The notes: generated by a model not told the origin, from the letters alone. A DNA stretch of 64,000 bases from an uncultured Clostridia bacterium (GCA_948472945.1 CAOKVX010000006.1:62001-126000), one strand, 5' to 3'; shown: positions 43,952 through 52,853, numbered from the stretch's first letter. Program-made: numbers and translations.

Positions 43952-45001
43952 TTACCTCACAATCTCATAATCGTGCTCCGACTCAAACGCGTCCTCTATG
44001 CCCTCCGTGGCCAAAATCCTGCCGTCATCAGTCATAATTATAAAATCAAACAGCCCGCTGTGTTTCCTCCAAAAGCTCACAGCCCTGTCTTCCCCCATAA
44101 TAAACAGCGCTGTGGACAGCCCGTCTGCCAGAGCGCCGTCCGCACTTACAATACTCACTGATAAAAGGCCGCTTCGCGCCGGAGCCCCTGTTGACGGGTC
44201 GATAATGTGATGATATCTAGTTCCGTTTTTCTCAAAAAACCTCTCATAGCCTCCGGATGTTATGACAGCCTTATCTTTAACATTTACCACGCCTATATAA
44301 CCATCATTTTCGGGATGTCTTACAGCCGTTCTCCAAAGTGAGCCGTCAGGCTTTGTTCCAAGTACCTGTACGTTTCCCCCAAGACTTACAATACCGCTTG
44401 TAACGCCGCACCGGCTGAATATCTCCATAATCGCAGATGACGCATACCCCTTGGCGATACCGCCAAAATCAAGCTTCATGCCGTCGGCAGCAGTAACCTC
44501 GGAGCCCGATACGCCTATACCATCAATATTAATATTTGCAAGCGAACTTTTTATATCTTCCTCTGATGGTACTCTGTAACTGCCTGACGTAAAACCCCAC
44601 AACTCCATAACGGGATATATCGCGGGATTAAATGCCCCGTCCGTCATATGGCTGATTTCCAAACTCTTCTCAAGTATATTCATAACGTCTTCGGAAAATC
44701 TGCTGACACCTTCACTGTTTAGAACAGATACCTCACTCTTTTCATTTCCAGTGGACAGCATTCTGTCGAGCTCGTTTATCTTATCAGCAGCTTTCCGGAC
44801 GGCCTCCTCCGCCATATCGCCGTACGCGGTCAGAGACATATATGTATCCATAGCAAATATTTCTTTTGTAAACCCGTCATCTCCGGGCGCGGCATTACCG
44901 AAACCACACCCGGTTAATATAAGGGCAGATAGAACGACGGTCAAAGCCCTAAAATATTTTTTTAGTCCATTTAATTGCATGTACTTATTTAAAATCGCCA
45001 T
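43952..45001 (-). CDS. apbE: FAD:protein FMN transferase lipoprotein (ApbE)
   Basis: This ~349-residue protein attaches FMN covalently to Thr/Ser of exported flavoproteins such as RnfG or NqrC. A lipobox-type signal ends in Leu-Thr-Gly-Cys near residue 32, placing it outside the membrane. Family motifs are Phe-Ala-Met-Asp-Thr-Tyr-Met, Leu-Asp-Phe-Gly-Gly-Ile-Ala-Lys-Gly-Tyr, Ser-Leu-Gly-Gly-Asn-Val, Thr-Ser-Gly-Gly-Tyr-Glu-Arg-Phe and His-His-Ile-Ile-Asp-Pro-Ser-Thr-Gly-Ala-Pro. The first in-frame ATG (45,013) overlaps the ribosome site, so 45,001 is used. It is the last of three genes with thioredoxin and the reductase-like protein, 18 bp after trxA. The modified target lies outside the window. 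Confidence 0.92.
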   Translation of the reverse strand: MAILNKYMQLNGLKKYFRALTVVLSALILTGCGFGNAAPGDDGFTKEIFAMDTYMSLTAYGDMAEEAVRKAADKINELDRMLSTGNEKSEVSVLNSEGVSRFSEDVMNILEKSLEISHMTDGAFNPAIYPVMELWGFTSGSYRVPSEEDIKSSLANINIDGIGVSGSEVTAADGMKLDFGGIAKGYASSAIMEIFSRCGVTSGIVSLGGNVQVLGTKPDGSLWRTAVRHPENDGYIGVVNVKDKAVITSGGYERFFEKNGTRYHHIIDPSTGAPARSGLLSVSIVSADGALADGLSTALFIMGEDRAVSFWRKHSGLFDFIIMTDDGRILATEGIEDAFESEHDYEIVR

Positions 45002-45019
45002 ATAAAACGACATCCTTCA

Positions 45020-45331
45020 TCATACGAATTTGTCAATGAAAGCTTTCAATTTCTCTTTAGGCTGAAACCCTACCTGCATATCCTCAAGCTTTCCGTCCTT
45101 AATTACAGCGAGCGCCGGAATACTCTGTACAAAAAATTCTCCCGCAAGACCCTGATTAGCGTCTACATCCACATTATAAAACGACACTTTACCGTCATAC
45201 TCCTCGGATATCTCATCAAGTACGGGAGCCAGCATACGGCATGGACCACACCATTCTGCCGAAAAATCAATTAATATAACACCTTTTTTATCCATCTGTC
45301 CGTATTCTTTTTCTGTTATCTTTTTAACCAT
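45020..45331 (-). CDS. trxA: thioredoxin
   Basis: This ~103-residue protein has the thioredoxin fold with the active site Trp-Cys-Gly-Pro-Cys (~30-34), the cis-Pro segment Ser-Ile-Pro-Ala (~72) and Val-Gly-Phe-Gln-Pro. It reduces protein disulfides in the cytoplasm. ATG 45,331 follows AAAGGAGAG; a start 21 bp further upstream is in frame but unsupported. It lies 20 bp after the reductase-like gene, its probable electron donor. Confidence 0.95.
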   Translation of the reverse strand: MVKKITEKEYGQMDKKGVILIDFSAEWCGPCRMLAPVLDEISEEYDGKVSFYNVDVDANQGLAGEFFVQSIPALAVIKDGKLEDMQVGFQPKEKLKAFIDKFV

Positions 45332-45372
45332 AATATTTACTCTCCTTTTCATTATTATCAGCTTTTTTAAGC

Positions 45373-46254
45373 CTAATTTGCCTCTTTAACACTGCACATT
45401 CTTTGCGCGAGATACCTTACTGCCGACAAGGCTGCAACATTGCCCTCTCCTGCCGCTTTAATATATTGGTACGGAGCTCCCGTGATATCACCGCATGCGA
45501 ACAGGCCTTTAATATTAGTCCCGGCCTGCCTGTCTACATTAACATGTCCTTCAGAAACCTCAAGACCCGGCACCAGCTGAGACGGCGCAACCTGTTCCCG
45601 CAGTATAAATATTCCGTCTGCGGTTATCTCCCATTCACCGTCTATTAGACAAATACCGTCGTCACGTCTTTCTATTCGTCCGGGCTGACGTCCTGAAATC
45701 ACGTCAATATTGCCGCCCGATATTGCGGTTTCCCCATACATGGGAATATAGTACACTTTGTCAGCCCTCTGCGCAAGAAATTCCGCCTCGCTTTCATCGT
45801 CGCGAGAATATGCAATGACAATCGCCGACTTTCCATTATATAAGGCGGCGTCGCATGTTGCACAGTAGCTTACCCCACGTCCAAGGTTTTCCAATTCCCC
45901 GTCAAAAGGTTTGTCGACATACATTCCGGCCGCAAGAATTACAGTTGCGGCTTCATATGATGATTTATGACCCTGAACTGCAAAATATTCTCCCATTGAA
46001 TAAACGGCATTTACTTTGTCCTCGGTTATTTCTATATCCATCGACTTAATATGCTCCAAAAACTTTTTCTGCATACCTTCGCCCGATATTCCCGGAAGTC
46101 CTGGATAGTTGTCAATCTTTTGAGCCTTTTCAATTTTATGGCTTAAACTGCCGGGACCGAGCAGAAGAATATTTTTTCTGCGCATCTTCAAAGTAATCGC
46201 AGCCGATAAGCCGGCCGGACCTGTTCCTATTATGATAACATCATTCCGCTCCAT
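45373..46254 (-). CDS. thioredoxin-reductase-like flavoprotein
   Basis: This 293-residue FAD protein resembles bacterial thioredoxin reductase. It has Gly-Thr-Gly-Pro-Ala-Gly (FAD), the redox pair Cys-Ala-Thr-Cys-Asp-Ala and a C-terminal FAD motif Gly-Leu-Phe-Ala-Cys-Gly-Asp-Ile. The NAD(P)-binding motif in the middle is altered: the strand Ala-Ile-Val-Ile-Ala-Tyr-Ser-Arg lacks the usual Gly-x-Gly-x-x-Ala/Gly pattern, as in ferredoxin-linked or otherwise NADPH-independent reductases of Clostridia. Position directly before trxA makes thioredoxin the likely partner. The electron donor is therefore uncertain. It starts the three-gene unit with trxA and apbE. Confidence 0.85.
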   Translation of the reverse strand: MERNDVIIIGTGPAGLSAAITLKMRRKNILLLGPGSLSHKIEKAQKIDNYPGLPGISGEGMQKKFLEHIKSMDIEITEDKVNAVYSMGEYFAVQGHKSSYEAATVILAAGMYVDKPFDGELENLGRGVSYCATCDAALYNGKSAIVIAYSRDDESEAEFLAQRADKVYYIPMYGETAISGGNIDVISGRQPGRIERRDDGICLIDGEWEITADGIFILREQVAPSQLVPGLEVSEGHVNVDRQAGTNIKGLFACGDITGAPYQYIKAAGEGNVAALSAVRYLAQRMCSVKEAN

Positions 46255-46526
46255 TTATTTTCACATCCTTAATATAATAACGAAAGTCTTTGATTTATTC
46301 TTCCACAAAATAATTCCGCCAATACATTTTACCACATTAATTTATAATGTGCACATATTTATATACATAAAATCAAACTACGCATATTTGTACTTATATA
46401 AAAAAATTATAATAATAACAAAGCAGCACAAAATAATATGTTTCCCATAAAGAAAACAGAAAAGCATATTATCAGTAAATGCTGCATTTTAAGTCGTTTT
46501 TCATCCTTTTTTATTAAAATAAATCA

Positions 46527-46745
46527 CTACATCTTTTGAGCGCTGTATAAATACTCAATAACCTCCTGAGGCGTCGGGCGCTCACCCTTAAAAGGAACCT
46601 TTGTCCATTCCTTTCTTATCTTTTCGTCAGGGTTGTCAAAGCCTGAGTCTATGGCAATCTGCATCTCCCTCTCTATCTCCTCAGCGCTCAAACCTTCCAC
46701 CTCTCCGACAGCCTGCATTATTTTCTTAAACATAAATCTTTCCAT
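46527..46745 (-). CDS. small Spo0A_C-like helical protein
   Basis: This 72-residue protein is short and helical with Glu-Ile-Glu-Arg-Glu-Met-x-x-Ala-Ile-Asp, Asn-Pro-Asp, Lys-Gly-Glu-Arg-Pro-Thr-Pro-Gln-Glu-Val-Ile. Small Clostridia proteins with this pattern are often annotated as carrying a Spo0A C-terminal-like domain, because the Arg-Glu-x-x-x-Ala-Ile helix and the Pro-Thr-x-x-Glu block echo the Spo0A effector. It lacks the cysteines and the length of the phage-region paralogues and is probably a distinct family. GGAGG lies ~12 bp before the ATG. It stands alone between A+T-rich intergenic stretches; its function is unknown. Confidence 0.6.
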   Translation of the reverse strand: MERFMFKKIMQAVGEVEGLSAEEIEREMQIAIDSGFDNPDEKIRKEWTKVPFKGERPTPQEVIEYLYSAQKM

Positions 46746-47030
46746 AACTTAATTTCTCCTCCTCGTAATTTACAGCTATACGCTGCAAGCCTGTACATTG
46801 CATTTTTCTCATAAATATAGTGAAAACATCCAGCTTGCCTTACTCTTACATATTCTACCATTATTTTCATTTTAATACAACTAATATATTTATTTATCTT
46901 ACGGGAAATTAATATTTATCAAAAGTATTGTTTATACCATTAAAAAACATTTGACTAGTTATTGTTTGTATAATATCTTATATTAGTACATATACATATG
47001 TACATGCATTAACTAATGGAGGATAATAAT
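46746..47030. other. divergent promoter region between the small protein and the L,D-transpeptidase
   Basis: This 285-bp stretch is very A+T-rich. TTGTTT (near 46,962) and TATAAT (near 46,969) sequences suggest a promoter facing the L,D-transpeptidase, and TACATATACATATGTACATG (46,986-47,005) contains a palindrome around CATATG. No gene was found. Confidence 0.4.
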
Positions 47031-48866
47031 ATGAATAAAAGATTATTTACTTTTCTAATAATATCGTCTGCATCACTATTTGTTACACTTGTACTAATAT
47101 TTGTATTATACAATATAGGAATTATTACATACGGCAAAACTTCACTGTCTTCTTCCTCTGAAGTATCCGCCACGGAAAAACCCTCTTCCAATGAGGAATC
47201 TCCGGTCAACACAGAACCGGCAGACCAATCAGAGGTTAACGAAGACATTAGCTCGGCTTCACCTGTACCATCAACCGAAAACCCTTCACAGAGTCCCGAT
47301 GACGAGGAAGAGCCTGTATTGCCTGAAGTTACAGCCGACCCTGACATGGATTCAGACACATGGGACTACAAAGAGGGCGGAGATTATAACATGCTCTACA
47401 CTGATAAAGAGGATGCTCCCGACGTCATGCCTTACTACATAAAAGTAAACAAGCAGATGAATACTGTAACCATATACGAAGCCGGAAAAAAGGGCAAGTA
47501 TAAAAAAGCCGTTAAAGCAATGGTATGTTCAGCTGGCAGAGACACCCCGCTCGGTGTCTTTAAGACAAGCAACAAGTATTACTGGAAAGCAATGATACAT
47601 GATGTATGGGCTCAGTATGCGACGCGAATAACCGGAAAAATCCTTTTCCACTCAGTCCCGTACGACACTCATGAAAAGGATACGCTGGTAACATCGTACT
47701 ATAACCAGCTCGGAGGCATAGCATCAGCAGGATGTATACGCCTTTCAGTCGAAGACGCCAAATGGCTCATAGAAAACTGCCCTGCGGGTACTACTGTCGA
47801 AATTTATAACTCATCCGACCCCGGACCGCTCGGAAAACCAACCCCTATACGTATTCCGGCAAACTGCAGGTGGGACCCAACCGACCCTGACAACCGCAAT
47901 CCGTGGAAGAGCGATAAAACTGCAATTATTGGCGTCAAGGACAAAACTGTTGAGCGCGGAACCCGCATCAACGTATACGACGGAATAATGGCATTCGACA
48001 AGCATGCTGGCAATATGACCTCAAACGGCTTAAAAGCCTCCAAGACACCTGACACATCAAAACCCGGAAAGTATGAAGTTACTTACAGCTTTAAACCGTC
48101 AAAGGGAAAAAAGATTAAAGAGAAAGCGGTATTTACCGTAGTGGACACACAGGCGCCTAAGATTAGCGGTCTCCCTTCCACCTACTATGTCAAAGATGCG
48201 TCAAAGATAACAGAAAAATATATTTTAAACAAAATATCTGTTACCGACAACGGATATTCACTTTCTAAAAAAGAGCACGTATCTGTCGCTATGTCCGGAA
48301 AAAAGGTAGTTATAACCGCTCGTGACGACTATAACCACAACACTACGTTCAAATGTGAAATTGTCGAGGATAACAAAAAACCAGAGATAACCCTGAAAAA
48401 GGGACTTAAAACGGAATACCCTATTTCTTTTAAGTTAAATGAAAACACTGCCAGAAAGAGAATAAAGAGTGTATCGGACAATGTAAAAAAATTAAGTTCA
48501 AAAGACGTTGACATTAAAATTAAACCAAGCGGATGGGGGCTTAAGATTACTTATTCTGCATCAGATGATGCGGGTAATCAGGAATCAATTTCGGAAATTG
48601 TCAAATATGAGACCGCCTCTATACAGATAAAAAATAATAACCTTATAGTAAGCGATATAGATGACACCGACGCACTTGAAGATAATATAAAAGTAATATC
48701 AGACTCTACAGGCAAAAGGGTCAACTGCAAAATAAAATTTAAACGCAAAAAACTTGATGGAAATGCGCAATATGAGCAGTATACAGTGACATACTCAGCA
48801 ACATACAAGTCGAGCGCCGGCAGCAAAACAGCTACCGCTTCTACAGTGGTGAGCGTACCACGATAG
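47031..48866 (+). CDS. membrane-anchored L,D-transpeptidase with Ig-like domains
   Basis: This ~611-residue protein forms 3-3 cross-links or attaches proteins in peptidoglycan. One N-terminal transmembrane helix (~10-30) is followed by a Ser/Glu/Pro-rich linker (~40-110). A YkuD catalytic domain (~120-260) has Pro-Leu-Gly-Val-Phe, Phe-His-Ser-Val-Pro and the active-site Ser-Ala-Gly-Cys-Ile-Arg-Leu-Ser. Residues ~300-600 hold three to four bacterial Ig-like (atypical Big/HYR) beta-sandwich domains with Asp-Asn and Ser-Asp-Asp-Ala-Gly-Asn repeats. ATG 47,031 follows GGAGG; the ATG at 47,016 overlaps that site. It is alone in its transcript. Confidence 0.9.
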   Translation: MNKRLFTFLIISSASLFVTLVLIFVLYNIGIITYGKTSLSSSSEVSATEKPSSNEESPVNTEPADQSEVNEDISSASPVPSTENPSQSPDDEEEPVLPEVTADPDMDSDTWDYKEGGDYNMLYTDKEDAPDVMPYYIKVNKQMNTVTIYEAGKKGKYKKAVKAMVCSAGRDTPLGVFKTSNKYYWKAMIHDVWAQYATRITGKILFHSVPYDTHEKDTLVTSYYNQLGGIASAGCIRLSVEDAKWLIENCPAGTTVEIYNSSDPGPLGKPTPIRIPANCRWDPTDPDNRNPWKSDKTAIIGVKDKTVERGTRINVYDGIMAFDKHAGNMTSNGLKASKTPDTSKPGKYEVTYSFKPSKGKKIKEKAVFTVVDTQAPKISGLPSTYYVKDASKITEKYILNKISVTDNGYSLSKKEHVSVAMSGKKVVITARDDYNHNTTFKCEIVEDNKKPEITLKKGLKTEYPISFKLNENTARKRIKSVSDNVKKLSSKDVDIKIKPSGWGLKITYSASDDAGNQESISEIVKYETASIQIKNNNLIVSDIDDTDALEDNIKVISDSTGKRVNCKIKFKRKKLDGNAQYEQYTVTYSATYKSSAGSKTATASTVVSVPR

Positions 48867-49157
48867 TTTACATTTTACCTGTTAATAATCTGTCCCTGCT
48901 TTGTTTACTTTTCACTTTATATTTAATAATTATTCCATAATAATCATTTTTTATTGAATAATTATATGATAGTATTGGATAAAGTAAATAATAGAGTTAA
49001 TAACAGACAATAATAAATTAATAATTCAGGCTTTGCAGTTATGCACTTAAATGTTAAGTCCCTTACTATATGTTAATGCAGTATTTGCGGACTTAACTTA
49101 GAATTATTAATTATATATTTGTTACAACTATAACGATTGCTCAGGGAGATGACCGAA
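48867..49157. promoter_or_regulatory. promoter region of the AraC gene with inverted repeat
   Basis: The 291 bp before the AraC gene are A+T-rich. GTTAAGTCC (49,053-49,061) and GGACTTAAC (49,089-49,097) form a perfect 9-bp inverted repeat with a 27-bp gap, which could be a regulator site or a hairpin in the leader. No gene was recognised. Confidence 0.4.
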
Positions 49158-50030
49158 TTGACAAACGAATCTGTATACATTGAATACGCCGACTTTCAGG
49201 CATTAAGATATCTGAATCATAAAAATATTGAGCTCTATCTCATATCATGCGGAAAAGAAACATGTGTGCCTAACCACTCCTTTGGGCCTGGCACACGTGA
49301 TAAATTTCTAATACATTTTGTTTTATCGGGAAAGGGTGAATTCCACTCAAACGGTAAAGTATACAGTCTGCAGAAAAATCAGGCGTTTATAATATACCCT
49401 GACCAAGAAGTTATGTATAAAGCCGACAGCTTGGAACCCTGGACTTACATCTGGGTAGGTTTCCACGGTACGCTCGTTAATTCGTACCTGAACAGCGCCG
49501 GTATTAACGACAAAACTGATGTGATTGAAATTCCCGAAAACTCGATTATTCCTGACATAATAAGACGTATGCTTAATGCAAACATGCTGACTTATTCAAA
49601 CGAACTGCTAAGACAGGCCCTTCTGCTTGAGCTTTTGTCAACGCTTATATCCTACAAACAGGATTCAGGAAACGAATCAGACTCCTACTGCTATCCTCAT
49701 ACAGTTTATACTGAACAGGCTATAAGATATATAGAAAAAGAATATATGTATGATATATCCGTAGTGGACATTGCAAAGCAGATAGGCATAACGCGCTCAT
49801 ATCTCGCAAAATGCTTTAACAACACAATCAACATGTCCCCAAAGCAGTATATAATAAAATATAGAATGGAAAAAGCCTGTGAATTCCTAAAAACAACCAA
49901 CATGAATATAACTGAAACTGCCGAAGCTGTCGGTTACACAAATTCACTGACTTTTTCCAAGGCATTTAAAAATTATTTTGGAGTAAGCCCTGCCGAATGG
50001 CGCAACAGAGCTATTTCATCCGGTTCATAA
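49158..50030 (+). CDS. AraC-family transcription regulator
   Basis: This ~290-residue regulator has an N-terminal cupin-type sensor domain (~20-150; His-Phe-Val-Leu-Ser-Gly-Lys-Gly-Glu-Phe, Tyr-Pro-Asp-Gln-Glu and Trp-Thr-Tyr-Ile-Trp-Val-Gly-Phe-His-Gly), characteristic of sugar-responsive members in Firmicutes. The C-terminal ~100 residues hold the paired AraC helix-turn-helix motifs (Val-Asp-Ile-Ala-Lys-Gln-Ile-Gly and Ile-Thr-Glu-Thr-Ala-Glu-Ala-Val-Gly-Tyr, ending Phe-Gly-Val-Ser-Pro-Ala-Glu-Trp-Arg). TTG 49,158 is nine bases from GGGAG; ATG 49,149 is in frame but too close. It has no adjacent target genes, so the inducer is unknown. Confidence 0.88.
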   Translation: MTNESVYIEYADFQALRYLNHKNIELYLISCGKETCVPNHSFGPGTRDKFLIHFVLSGKGEFHSNGKVYSLQKNQAFIIYPDQEVMYKADSLEPWTYIWVGFHGTLVNSYLNSAGINDKTDVIEIPENSIIPDIIRRMLNANMLTYSNELLRQALLLELLSTLISYKQDSGNESDSYCYPHTVYTEQAIRYIEKEYMYDISVVDIAKQIGITRSYLAKCFNNTINMSPKQYIIKYRMEKACEFLKTTNMNITETAEAVGYTNSLTFSKAFKNYFGVSPAEWRNRAISSGS

Positions 50031-50128
50031 TATAGCGCTCATCCGGATTCGTTAACTCATATTACGCGCATGCACGCACTGACTTACTCCTATTAAATCA
50101 TACTTATATGCGGCGTCTGATTTTAAAT

Positions 50129-50302
50129 TTACTTATATTCCTCAATCAGCTCTGCAATGGTATCAACACAGCCTCCACAGCCGGTACCTGCAGATGTCGC
50201 CTCCTGTACGGCCTCAACCGTAGTTGCTCCAGCCTCAACTGCTTCCTTGATTTCTCCTGCCGTTACTCCCATGCAATGGCATACTGTTTCATTCATATCC
50301 AT
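50129..50302 (-). CDS. BFD-like [2Fe-2S] small protein
   Basis: This 57-residue protein has Val-Cys-His-Cys-Met-Gly-Val at the N-terminus and Cys-Gly-Gly-Cys near the end, spaced as in bacterioferritin-associated ferredoxin (BFD) domains that bind one [2Fe-2S] cluster. Stand-alone BFD-like proteins may help mobilise iron or act as a redox module; the partner is not known here. It lies downstream of rubrerythrin on the same strand. The start could be 50,302 or 50,296. Confidence 0.8.
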   Translation of the reverse strand: MDMNETVCHCMGVTAGEIKEAVEAGATTVEAVQEATSAGTGCGGCVDTIAELIEEYK

Positions 50303-50621
50303 AATTATCACCAAATCTCAAACGATAATGACATCTTTCATTTGAGATGCAGACATAAAATATAATATTCGTATCTGCATTTTATCCTTTCTTATTATTT
50401 TTTTCGCTTTAATAATTTCATATAAGCCTGACAGAAAGTTCACTGTAAAGAGCGAACCCCCCGGTATAGCATTACCGAGGGGGCCGTTATGTCAACTTTG
50501 ACAGTTATCTCTTTTATCTGTAGTTCTATATAACTTACAGAAAAATTAAAAATTATCAAGTATTCAAACTTTTCAGATTCACTCCCCTGGTAAAATCCTG
50601 TAAAGCTTTATTAAATTTAAT
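50303..50621. terminator. intergenic region with GC-rich hairpin between rubrerythrin and BFD genes
   Basis: This 319-bp stretch carries the BFD promoter side and the 3' flank of rubrerythrin. CCCCCCGGTA (50,457-50,466) pairs with TACCGAGGGGG (50,473-50,483, one bulged A) around a 6-nt loop. No T-tract follows on either side, so termination is possible but not certain. No gene was found in the rest. Confidence 0.45.
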
Positions 50622-51164
50622 TTATCCAAAATATCTCTTGTGAAGTCCTGCAAACGCTTTTCCATGTCTAGCCTCGTCTCTTGCCATCTCATGAACGGTA
50701 TCATGGATTGCGTCAAGGTTAGCCGCCTTAGCACGCTTTGCAAGGTCAGTCTTTCCTGCTGTAGCTCCGTTCTCAGCTTCAATTCTCATCTCAAGATTCT
50801 TCTTAGTTGAATCCGTAACAACTTCACCTAAAAGCTCTGCAAATTTAGCGGCATGCTCTGCCTCTTCCCATGCAGCTTTTTCCCAGTAAGCGCCAATCTC
50901 AGGATATCCTTCCCTGTAGGCAACTCTTGACATTGCAAGGTACATACCAACCTCAGTACACTCTCCGTTAAAGTTAGCCCTAAGGTCCTCAAGTATATCT
51001 TCTGATACTCCCTGTGCAACTCCTACAACGTGCTCTGCAGCCCATGTCATCTCGCCTTTCTGCTCAACAAACTTCTCCTTAGGCGCATTACACTGCGGAC
51101 ACTTGTCCGGCGCTGAATCTCCCTCATGAACATAGCCACATACTGAACATACAAATTTTGCCAT
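50622..51164 (-). CDS. rbr: rubrerythrin with N-terminal rubredoxin domain
   Basis: This 180-residue protein reduces hydrogen peroxide in anaerobes. The rubredoxin domain is at the N-terminus (Cys-Ser-Val-Cys-Gly-Tyr near residue 5 and Cys-Pro-Gln-Cys-Asn-Ala near 22), the reverse of classical rubrerythrin, and the ferritin-like di-iron domain follows with Glu-x-Gly-Met-Tyr-Leu-x-Met and Glu-Glu-Ala-Glu-His-Ala and, near the C-terminus, Asp-Glu-Ala-Arg-His-Gly. This arrangement is typical of reverse rubrerythrins acting as NADH-linked peroxidases in Clostridia. The PerR-like gene lies upstream on the same strand with a matching palindrome between them. Confidence 0.95.
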   Translation of the reverse strand: MAKFVCSVCGYVHEGDSAPDKCPQCNAPKEKFVEQKGEMTWAAEHVVGVAQGVSEDILEDLRANFNGECTEVGMYLAMSRVAYREGYPEIGAYWEKAAWEEAEHAAKFAELLGEVVTDSTKKNLEMRIEAENGATAGKTDLAKRAKAANLDAIHDTVHEMARDEARHGKAFAGLHKRYFG

Positions 51165-51477
51165 AATTATTGTCTCCTTTTATTTTTTTAATTTAATATT
51201 ATTAGTATCTATAAACTACTTAATTTTATTACTTTTACTTCTTTTTCGAAAAATAATTATTTTTTAGTTCATTACTGAAAATCACCTGCAGTATTAATAT
51301 CAAAGATATGCAAAATGTTGTTTTATTTTAAGATATTAAAACCAAATCAGTAATGATTACTGTTTTATAATAATATGTCTCTCTTTGTTTGTCAACCTTT
51401 TTTTATAATTTTTCAAAAATATTTTTATTTCATATTAACAGCATGCATTTTGAGCGCTTTGCATACTCTAAAAAATA
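51165..51477 (-). promoter_or_regulatory. rubrerythrin promoter region with PerR/Fur-type palindrome
   Basis: The 313 bp before rubrerythrin are A+T-rich. CAGTAATGATTACTG at 51,348-51,362 is a perfect 7-1-7 palindrome of the PerR/Fur type. TAATGATTACT recurs before the regulator gene at 51,909-51,930. Peroxide-responsive repression of rubrerythrin is inferred. No other gene was found here. Confidence 0.7.
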
Positions 51478-51885
51478 TCACTCATTTTCTTCCTGAAGCC
51501 TGTTCGACTTACATTCCGCACATCTTCCATAAAAATATGTTTTATGCCCATGTATATCTCCGCCAAATCCATTGGCGGCCAGCGTATTTATATGCTCTAT
51601 TGATTCAATGCACAAATCGCTCACCCTATTGCAGTCAACACATATAAAGTGATAATGATTATCCGTCCTTCCATCAAACCTCTCGGAAACATCCCCACAG
51701 TCAATCTTAACAGCTTTCCCCTCCCTGACAAGAAGATTCAGGTTGCGGTACACTGTTCCAAGGCTTATATTTGGAAAAATTTCACGAACATTGGCGTAAA
51801 CCATATCCGCCGTAGGGTGATCAGTTGTGGAATTGAGATATTCACGTATTACCTCCCGCTGCCTGCTGTATTTTAAACTAGCCAT
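51478..51885 (-). CDS. Fur-family regulator, PerR-like
   Basis: This 135-residue protein is a winged-helix metalloregulator. It has Tyr-Ser-Arg-Gln-Arg-Glu-Val-Ile-Arg-Glu-Tyr at the N-terminus, Ser-Leu-Gly-Thr-Val-Tyr-Arg-Asn-Leu (recognition helix), Arg-Phe-Asp-Gly-Arg-Thr-Asp-Asn-His-Tyr-His-Phe (metal site) and two Cys-x2-Cys pairs (~84 and ~124) for structural zinc. The Asp and His pattern resembles PerR more than Fur, and its neighbours (rubrerythrin downstream, palindromes before both) support a peroxide sensor. A GTTGTGAG precedes the ATG; true binding site specificity would need experiment. Confidence 0.85.
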   Translation of the reverse strand: MASLKYSRQREVIREYLNSTTDHPTADMVYANVREIFPNISLGTVYRNLNLLVREGKAVKIDCGDVSERFDGRTDNHYHFICVDCNRVSDLCIESIEHINTLAANGFGGDIHGHKTYFYGRCAECKSNRLQEENE

Positions 51886-51908
51886 AATCTTTCCTCACAA
51901 CTCTAAAT

Positions 51909-51930
51909 ATAATAATGATTACTATTATTA
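51909..51930 (-). promoter_or_regulatory. PerR/Fur-type palindrome before the regulator gene
   Basis: TAATAATGATTACTATTATTA (one arm mismatch) lies 24-45 bp before the start codon of the PerR-like gene and shares TAATGATTACT with the box at 51,348, suggesting autoregulation. Confidence 0.65.
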
Positions 51931-51980
51931 TAAATAAAATAATATAAATTATATTTAAAGTCAAGTGACAATTTAAGGAA

Positions 51981-52853
51981 TTATGGATTTCTTCTGTTCT
52001 CAATGTATTTTACGAGATACTGAAAGAATTCAATAACATTGCCGTTGTCAACTTTATTCATATTATAGGAAATGATTATGTCTCTCTGACAAACCGGTTC
52101 CTCAATTTCCAGAAGCTTGACATTATTGCTGTCAATAGCCCCCCATGTAAATTCAGGCCAGAAACCTATTCCAAGATTAGCCGCAATCATATTCTTTACA
52201 TCAGATGCATTGTCACTCTCAAATATAATCTTAGGCTCAAATCCGGAAAATTTACAAAACTGGTCGCATATATATCGAAACTGTTTCGAGCCAAACAGGC
52301 TGACAAACCCCTCGTCTTTTACATCGGACAATTTAATGGAATTCATTTTTGCATATTTTCCTGTGTTCGGTACTGCAAGATATATTTTTTCAGCGCAAAC
52401 ATAACTGTCAGTACTGCTAAAATCCTGCTGGTAAAACAACTTTGTTGTAATTGTAATATCAAACAATTCATTTTGCGGATTCTGTAAAATCTGAAAATTG
52501 AGGTCTTTCTCATGCTGTTTATAATCTATTATTCCCTCTATTACAAGCGACGACGCAGCGAGCACGTTCATATGGATTGTCTCAGTCTCAAGCTTTGCCA
52601 TAGTAGCAAGCTCGTCTGGTATCTTTTCAAACATCTCAATAAGCGGGGCAATTTTTTTCTGCAGATATCTTCCATACTCCGTCAAGACAATATTTCTTCC
52701 TCTCGATACAAAGAGCGGTACAGAAAGACTTTTCTCCAGTTTGTGAATTGACTGTGTAAGCGTCGGCTGCGTGACATGCAGTTCCTTTGCGCTCATGGTA
52801 ATATGCTGCGTCTCAGCAACCTTTAAAAAGTATTTAATCTGTGTAAAATCCAT
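51981..52853 (-). CDS. LysR-family transcription regulator
   Basis: This 290-residue regulator has the N-terminal LysR helix-turn-helix (Phe-Leu-Lys-Val-Ala-Glu, Ser-Ala-Lys-Glu-Leu-His-Val-Thr-Gln-Pro-Thr-Leu-Thr-Gln-Ser-Ile) and a C-terminal effector-binding domain (~90-290). It starts next to a divergent membrane-protein gene, separated by 112 bp containing TTATTAT-TTTG-ATAATAA (52,880-52,897), a possible operator. LysR regulators commonly control the divergent neighbour, here a PQ-loop protein, but the ligand is unknown. Confidence 0.9.
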   Translation of the reverse strand: MDFTQIKYFLKVAETQHITMSAKELHVTQPTLTQSIHKLEKSLSVPLFVSRGRNIVLTEYGRYLQKKIAPLIEMFEKIPDELATMAKLETETIHMNVLAASSLVIEGIIDYKQHEKDLNFQILQNPQNELFDITITTKLFYQQDFSSTDSYVCAEKIYLAVPNTGKYAKMNSIKLSDVKDEGFVSLFGSKQFRYICDQFCKFSGFEPKIIFESDNASDVKNMIAANLGIGFWPEFTWGAIDSNNVKLLEIEEPVCQRDIIISYNMNKVDNGNVIEFFQYLVKYIENRRNP

